A stretch of 6,980 nt of DNA from a bacterium. Its GTDB lineage: Bacteria; Auribacterota; UBA3054; B51-G9. The number at the start of each line of letters is the position of its first letter. The stretch's first letter is position 1. The translations under genes were made by a program, and so were the position numbers. The stretch lies in assembly GCA_029939815.1 (NCBI GenBank), contig JAOZSF010000103.1:1-6980 (forward strand), written 5' to 3'. Shown piece after piece: positions 6,141 to 6,980 of the stretch. The notes beneath the pieces are model-generated. The model was not told the DNA's origin. It did no database searches and saw only the letters and a list, made by a program, of their open reading frames with translations.

Positions 6141-6184
6141 TCCCAGCATGCGCGGGACACGTGCGCGGGGCAAGAGTGGGAAGG
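6141..6184. repeat. GC-rich repeat copy B
   Basis: TCCCAGCATGCGCGGGA (6141-6157) parallels the hairpin of copy A, and AAGAGTGGGAAGG (6172-6184) parallels its tail. The middle (CACGTGCGCGGGGC) has diverged and is a few bases longer. The outer stem pair is T-A where copy A has C-G, so pairing is kept. Fourteen bases separate the two copies. Confidence 0.6.
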
Positions 6185-6219
6185 AGAATTAATTGTAACT
6201 TTTAAAAATATTAATTGAA

Positions 6220-6768
6220 ATGGGAAAAAAATCTATATTTAAACTGTTTGTGTTTGTCGGTATGTTCTGCCTTTTATCATTGGGAGCAGACGAGGAAACT
6301 AACTTGAATCAAAATACTGCTGCAGCTGTTAAAACAAATACACCCGAAAGTTCTACCGTAAATAAAGTTTCTGAAAACAAACCGGTCGAACGGGAATCAC
6401 CACGTCGTAAACGGTCTAAAGCGGTAGAAACTTTCCTGAATAAAGAAGGCTGGCAGTCAGGAATTGGTTATAAAGAAATGCAAAGATATCTTAAAAGACT
6501 GGCACATCTTTGTGAGGATAGAATTCCCGGGCTTGTAAATGGCGTTGCAGGCGGGAAACGCGGAATACTGCTAAACGTTACTTTTAAAGGTCAAAAAAGT
6601 TTTTATATGGCACGTGAAAATACTGAAGAATTTCTTACCGCTATAATCGGCGACCTTGAGAAAATGCCTGAGCCGGTGGCATTAGCTGTTTACGTTACGC
6701 ATAACAAGCATAATATAATTTCAGCAATAAAGAAAGGCGGGAAAGTAAAAGTGAAATTTTTATTATAA
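6220..6768 (+). CDS. Secreted protein of unknown function
   Basis: I do not recognise this 182-residue protein. It begins with a good Sec signal: Lys3, Lys4 and Lys8, a hydrophobic core from about 6 to 22, and a probable cleavage after Ala23 (SLGA before DEE). Cys17 is not in a lipobox, so it is not an obvious lipoprotein. Residues 24-60 form a polar Asn/Thr/Glu/Pro-rich linker, followed by a basic RRKR (62-65). The rest (about 68-182) looks like one small alpha/beta domain, with a helical EMQRYLKRLAHLCEDR, strands ILLNVTF and VALAVYVT, and a Lys-rich C-terminus (KGGKVKVKFLL). ATG 6220 is the first in-frame start after in-frame stops; no Shine-Dalgarno is close, since AAGGAG at 6181-6186 is 33 bases away. 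It is probably transcribed alone from the promoter near 6039-6067. Exported or periplasmic location is inferred. Confidence 0.75.
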   Translation: MGKKSIFKLFVFVGMFCLLSLGADEETNLNQNTAAAVKTNTPESSTVNKVSENKPVERESPRRKRSKAVETFLNKEGWQSGIGYKEMQRYLKRLAHLCEDRIPGLVNGVAGGKRGILLNVTFKGQKSFYMARENTEEFLTAIIGDLEKMPEPVALAVYVTHNKHNIISAIKKGGKVKVKFLL

Positions 6769-6770
6769 AT

Positions 6771-6910
6771 AATCTAGTAATCCGATTGAATATCCAATGT
6801 CGAACACGGAACTCTCAATTATGAAGTTAGAAAATTACTCTTTACTTTTACATTGTTAATTTCTTGTTGATTATTGAGTGTTTAATTTTTCCAATAATCC
6901 AGTAATCCAA
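6771..6910. repeat. AT-rich intergenic segment bounded by direct repeats
   Basis: AATCTAGTAATCCGA (6771-6785) and AATCCAGTAATCCAA (6896-6910) agree at 13 of 15 bases and bracket about 110 bases without a gene. Inside, ACTCTCAATTAT (6811-6822) and ATTATTGAGTGT (6870-6881) are inverted repeats agreeing at 10 of 12. The right edge continues with short AATCCA repeats up to 6916. This could be a small dispersed repeat between the unknown gene and proC. No terminator or clear promoter was seen. Confidence 0.4.
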
Positions 6911-6925
6911 CAATCCAAGACTACA

Positions 6926-6980
6926 ATGAGCATAACAGGAAAACAAATAGCCTTTATAGGCGCAGGGAATATGGCGGAAG
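6926..6980 (+). CDS. proC: Pyrroline-5-carboxylate reductase, N-terminal 18 codons (3' end outside window)
   Basis: ATG 6926 opens MSITGKQIAFIGAGNMAE before the window ends. IAFIGAGNMAE is the dinucleotide-binding Rossmann start (GxGNMA) characteristic of ProC, which reduces 1-pyrroline-5-carboxylate to proline with NAD(P)H in the cytoplasm as the last step of proline synthesis. The start fits the usual few residues before the first beta strand. No Shine-Dalgarno is visible; the upstream bases are the AATCCA repeats. Other members of the 6-phosphogluconate-dehydrogenase-like superfamily share the glycine motif, but the GNMAE ending favours ProC. Confidence 0.82.
   Translation, partial: MSITGKQIAFIGAGNMAE

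Noticed and set aside
5952..6173. Minus-strand open frame of 73 codons over the tRNA promoter and the GC-rich repeats.
   Set aside because: It spans the tRNA 5' end, its promoter and repeat DNA, and has no family-like sequence.

Overview
The window is AT-rich bacterial DNA. It carries carbohydrate-active enzymes of the rhamnogalacturonan type, a surface-type protein ending in a PEP-CTERM-like tail, one tRNA and several families of short palindromic intergenic repeats. The PEP-CTERM-like ending on a CotH/lamin-tail protein, two polysaccharide-degrading enzymes without signal peptides, and starts that mostly lack a Shine-Dalgarno sequence would fit a PVC-group bacterium (Lentisphaerota or Kiritimatiellota type, possibly a metagenome-derived genome). 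This placement is inference; no rRNA or universal marker longer than 18 codons is present.

Layout. Positions 3-1091 (+) hold the 3' part of a CotH-kinase-like gene with a lamin-tail domain and a PEP-CTERM-like sorting tail. Seven bases later, 1099-2115 (+) encodes a GH88/GH105-family unsaturated glucuronyl/rhamnogalacturonyl hydrolase. Converging on it from the other strand is a large GH106-like alpha-L-rhamnosidase gene (start 5164, stop 2153). Its start region contains an extended -10 promoter, an inverted repeat that looks like an operator, and a GC-only tandem repeat at the presumed transcription start. Together the two hydrolases suggest intracellular breakdown of rhamnogalacturonan-derived oligosaccharides: the GH105 enzyme would remove the unsaturated uronyl end left by a lyase, and the GH106-like enzyme would remove rhamnose.

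From 5165 to 5897 there is no credible gene. This stretch holds a perfect 14-bp palindrome (5401-5414) and a cluster of six hairpins (5519-5735), four of which form a 141-bp element with 15-bp perfect terminal inverted repeats. Next come tRNA-Arg(TCT) on the minus strand (5898-5974) and its sigma70-type promoter, which faces a second promoter candidate reading rightward. The rightward promoter would transcribe through two GC-rich repeat copies whose hairpin stems differ by a compensatory base change, and then into a 182-codon gene for a secreted protein of unknown function (6220-6768).

After another AT-rich intergenic stretch with direct and inverted repeats, the window ends in the first 18 codons of a pyrroline-5-carboxylate reductase gene (proC). 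The parts most worth a second look are non-coding: the palindrome cluster, the covarying GC-rich repeats and the face-to-face promoters. No complete new multi-gene system is evident.
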